In this document: one piece after another, positions 3,963-5,113 of the stretch
How the letters are laid out: every line of letters starts with the position of its first letter
Numbering within the stretch: position 1 is the first letter of the stretch
DNA from: SIG603 sp964369215
GTDB lineage: Bacteria > Bacillota > Clostridia > Oscillospirales > Acutalibacteraceae
Length of the DNA: 5,113 nucleotides
Assembly: GCA_964369215.1 (NCBI GenBank)
Contig: CAYJEZ010000154.1
Location: 1-5,113 of the forward strand
Direction: 5' to 3'
Notes under the pieces: generated by a model
The model's database searches: none
Seen by the model: only the letters and a program-made list of their open reading frames with translations
Told to the model about the DNA's origin: nothing
Translations under genes and position numbers: made by a program

Positions 3963-5113
3963 TCAAGATATATCCAAATTATCAAGATACAAACTGCCGT
4001 TTTCAGCTATATACTCTTTTCTTCCTTCTAAATTATCGCCTAAAAGTAAGTCAAACATTGTTGCGGCTGCATCTGCATCTCCTACATTTACTTTAATAAG
4101 CCTTCTGGTCTTTGGGTTCATTGTGGTTAAGTTCATCATCTCAGGCTCATTCTCGCCGAGTCCTTTAGAACGTTGTATTGTATATTTTTCTTTGCCAATC
4201 TCTTTTAAAAAGCCTTCTTTTTCTTTCTCGCTATAGGCAAAGTAAGTTTTGTTTTTAGAGTTTATCTCGTAAAGTGGTGACTCTGCAATATACACCTTAC
4301 CCTCATTTATTAAAGACGGAGTAAGTCTGTAAAGCATAGTTAAAAGCAGTGTTCTAATCGAGAAGCCGTCGTAGTCTGCATCTGTACAAAGTATAACCTT
4401 GCTCCACCTTAGGTTGTCCATGTCAAAAGTAGATAGATTTTTGTTAGCTTTAGACTTTACCTCTACACCACATCCTAGTACCTTCATAAGGTCGGTGATA
4501 ATCTCGCTTTTAAATATTCTGTCGTAGTCAGCCTTTAAACAGTTAAGAATTTTGCCCCTTATTGGCATAATTCCTTGAAAATCAGGGTCTCTTGCTTGTT
4601 TACAAGCACCTAAAGCCGAGTCTCCCTCCACTATAAATATCTCTCTGTCTTCAATTTTTTTGCTTCTGCAGTCAACAAACTTTGCTACTCTTCCGGTAAT
4701 GTCCATTTTACCGCTAAGTTTAGATTTTATATTAAGCCTTGTTTTCTCGGCGTCTTCTCGGCTTCTTTTATTAATAAGAACTTGAGTGGCAATTTTCTCT
4801 GCCTCTACAGGGTTCTCTATAAAATAAACCTCTAAATTGTGCCTTAACATCTCAACCATTGCCTCTTGAATACCCTTGTTGTTAATGGCTTTTTTTGTCT
4901 GATTTTCATATGAGGTTTGTGTTGAGAACGAGGAGATTACAACTACCAAGCAGTCTTCTACGTCTTGAAAGTTAATTTTACTCTCGTTTTTTGTGTATTT
5001 GCTGTTTTGCTTTAAAAAGCTATCTATTTGGTAAACAAAGGAGTTTCTAACAGCTTTATCCGGTGCGCCTCCGTACTCTAGCCAGCTTGAGTTATGGTAG
5101 TACTCGGTAGTTT
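3963..5113 (-). CDS. Type IIA DNA topoisomerase subunit B (GyrB/ParE-like), C-terminal part, 5' end outside window
   Basis: The frame is open from the stop (3963-3965) to the window edge, giving 382 residues; the TTG at 4947-4949 is internal, not a start. The first ~60 residues (EYYHNSSWLEYGGAPDKAVR, FQDVEDCLVVVIS) match the transducer domain, followed by the QTK loop (ENQTKKAI) that contacts ATP. The TOPRIM domain follows, with FIVEGDSALG (metal-binding Glu, codon 4626-4628), PIRGKILN, and TDADYDG (DxDxD at 4365-4382), then QRSKGLGENEP and NPKTRRLIKV. It ends in NLDIS, with no long insertion as found in Gram-negative GyrB. The enzyme pairs with a GyrA/ParC subunit to pass DNA duplexes through a double-strand break using ATP. 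Y replaces the usual V in DADVDG, and FSTQTSYENQ differs from standard GyrB. This resembles a divergent paralogue seen in Clostridia, often annotated topoisomerase IV subunit B, so I leave gyrB versus parE open. Confidence 0.9.
   Translation of the reverse strand, partial: TTEYYHNSSWLEYGGAPDKAVRNSFVYQIDSFLKQNSKYTKNESKINFQDVEDCLVVVISSFSTQTSYENQTKKAINNKGIQEAMVEMLRHNLEVYFIENPVEAEKIATQVLINKRSREDAEKTRLNIKSKLSGKMDITGRVAKFVDCRSKKIEDREIFIVEGDSALGACKQARDPDFQGIMPIRGKILNCLKADYDRIFKSEIITDLMKVLGCGVEVKSKANKNLSTFDMDNLRWSKVILCTDADYDGFSIRTLLLTMLYRLTPSLINEGKVYIAESPLYEINSKNKTYFAYSEKEKEGFLKEIGKEKYTIQRSKGLGENEPEMMNLTTMNPKTRRLIKVNVGDADAAATMFDLLLGDNLEGRKEYIAENGSLYLDNLDIS

Noticed and set aside
3956..3985. Inverted repeat TTGATAAT/ATTATCAA over the topoisomerase stop codon as a terminator
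   Set aside because: On the - strand it is followed by A-residues rather than a U-run, has a 14-base loop and is AT-only in the stem; termination is unlikely.
4947..4949. TTG as the start codon of the topoisomerase frame
   Set aside because: The frame stays open to the window edge and the upstream residues (EYYHNSSWLEYGG, FQDVEDC) match the GyrB/ParE transducer domain, so the real start lies outside the window.
1..5113. CRISPR array, tRNA, rRNA or a known riboswitch
   Set aside because: No regularly spaced direct repeats, no cloverleaf with a CCA-end or T-loop signature, and no recognisable aptamer core was found by eye on either strand. A covariance-model scan was not possible here.

Overview
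The window is AT-rich, with strong AGGAGG-type ribosome binding sites and sigma-A-like promoters. It encodes bacterial housekeeping proteins with clostridial flavour, notably a divergent type IIA topoisomerase B subunit and a LysR regulator of a kind common in anaerobic gut Firmicutes. The best guess is a low-GC member of the Bacillota, class Clostridia, probably anaerobic. This is an inference from sequence style; nothing here identifies a species.

Layout from left to right. (1) The last 36 codons of elongation factor Ts (tsf, + strand), closed by a textbook hairpin terminator. (2) A complete single-domain bacteriohemerythrin on the - strand with all seven iron ligands, followed by an unusual set of competing 3' hairpins. 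(3) A 423-bp divergent intergenic region. It contains a 139-bp gene-less element with IS6-type inverted ends and an 8-bp flanking direct repeat (a MITE), inserted between the hemerythrin promoter and its ribosome binding site. It also holds a palindromic promoter/operator and the promoter of the next gene. (4) A complete LysR-family regulator (+). (5) A 58-residue unrecognised protein (+) with a near-consensus promoter, an operator-like palindrome in the promoter spacer and a hairpin at the likely mRNA 5' end. (6) A strong two-way hairpin terminator between converging genes. (7) A complete PL22 oligogalacturonate lyase-like seven-bladed propeller enzyme (-) with its metal-binding and catalytic histidines intact. 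(8) The C-terminal part of a type IIA topoisomerase B subunit (-), whose 5' end lies beyond the window.

The genes do not form one pathway. Most appear to be single transcription units: tsf for translation, hemerythrin for oxygen or iron handling, LysR and the small protein as a possible regulator and target, the lyase for the last step of pectin oligomer breakdown, and the topoisomerase for DNA topology. The most interesting part is the MITE in the hemerythrin leader. It adds a long hairpin and a sequence complementary to the hemerythrin ribosome binding site. Next is the small unidentified protein with its elaborate promoter.
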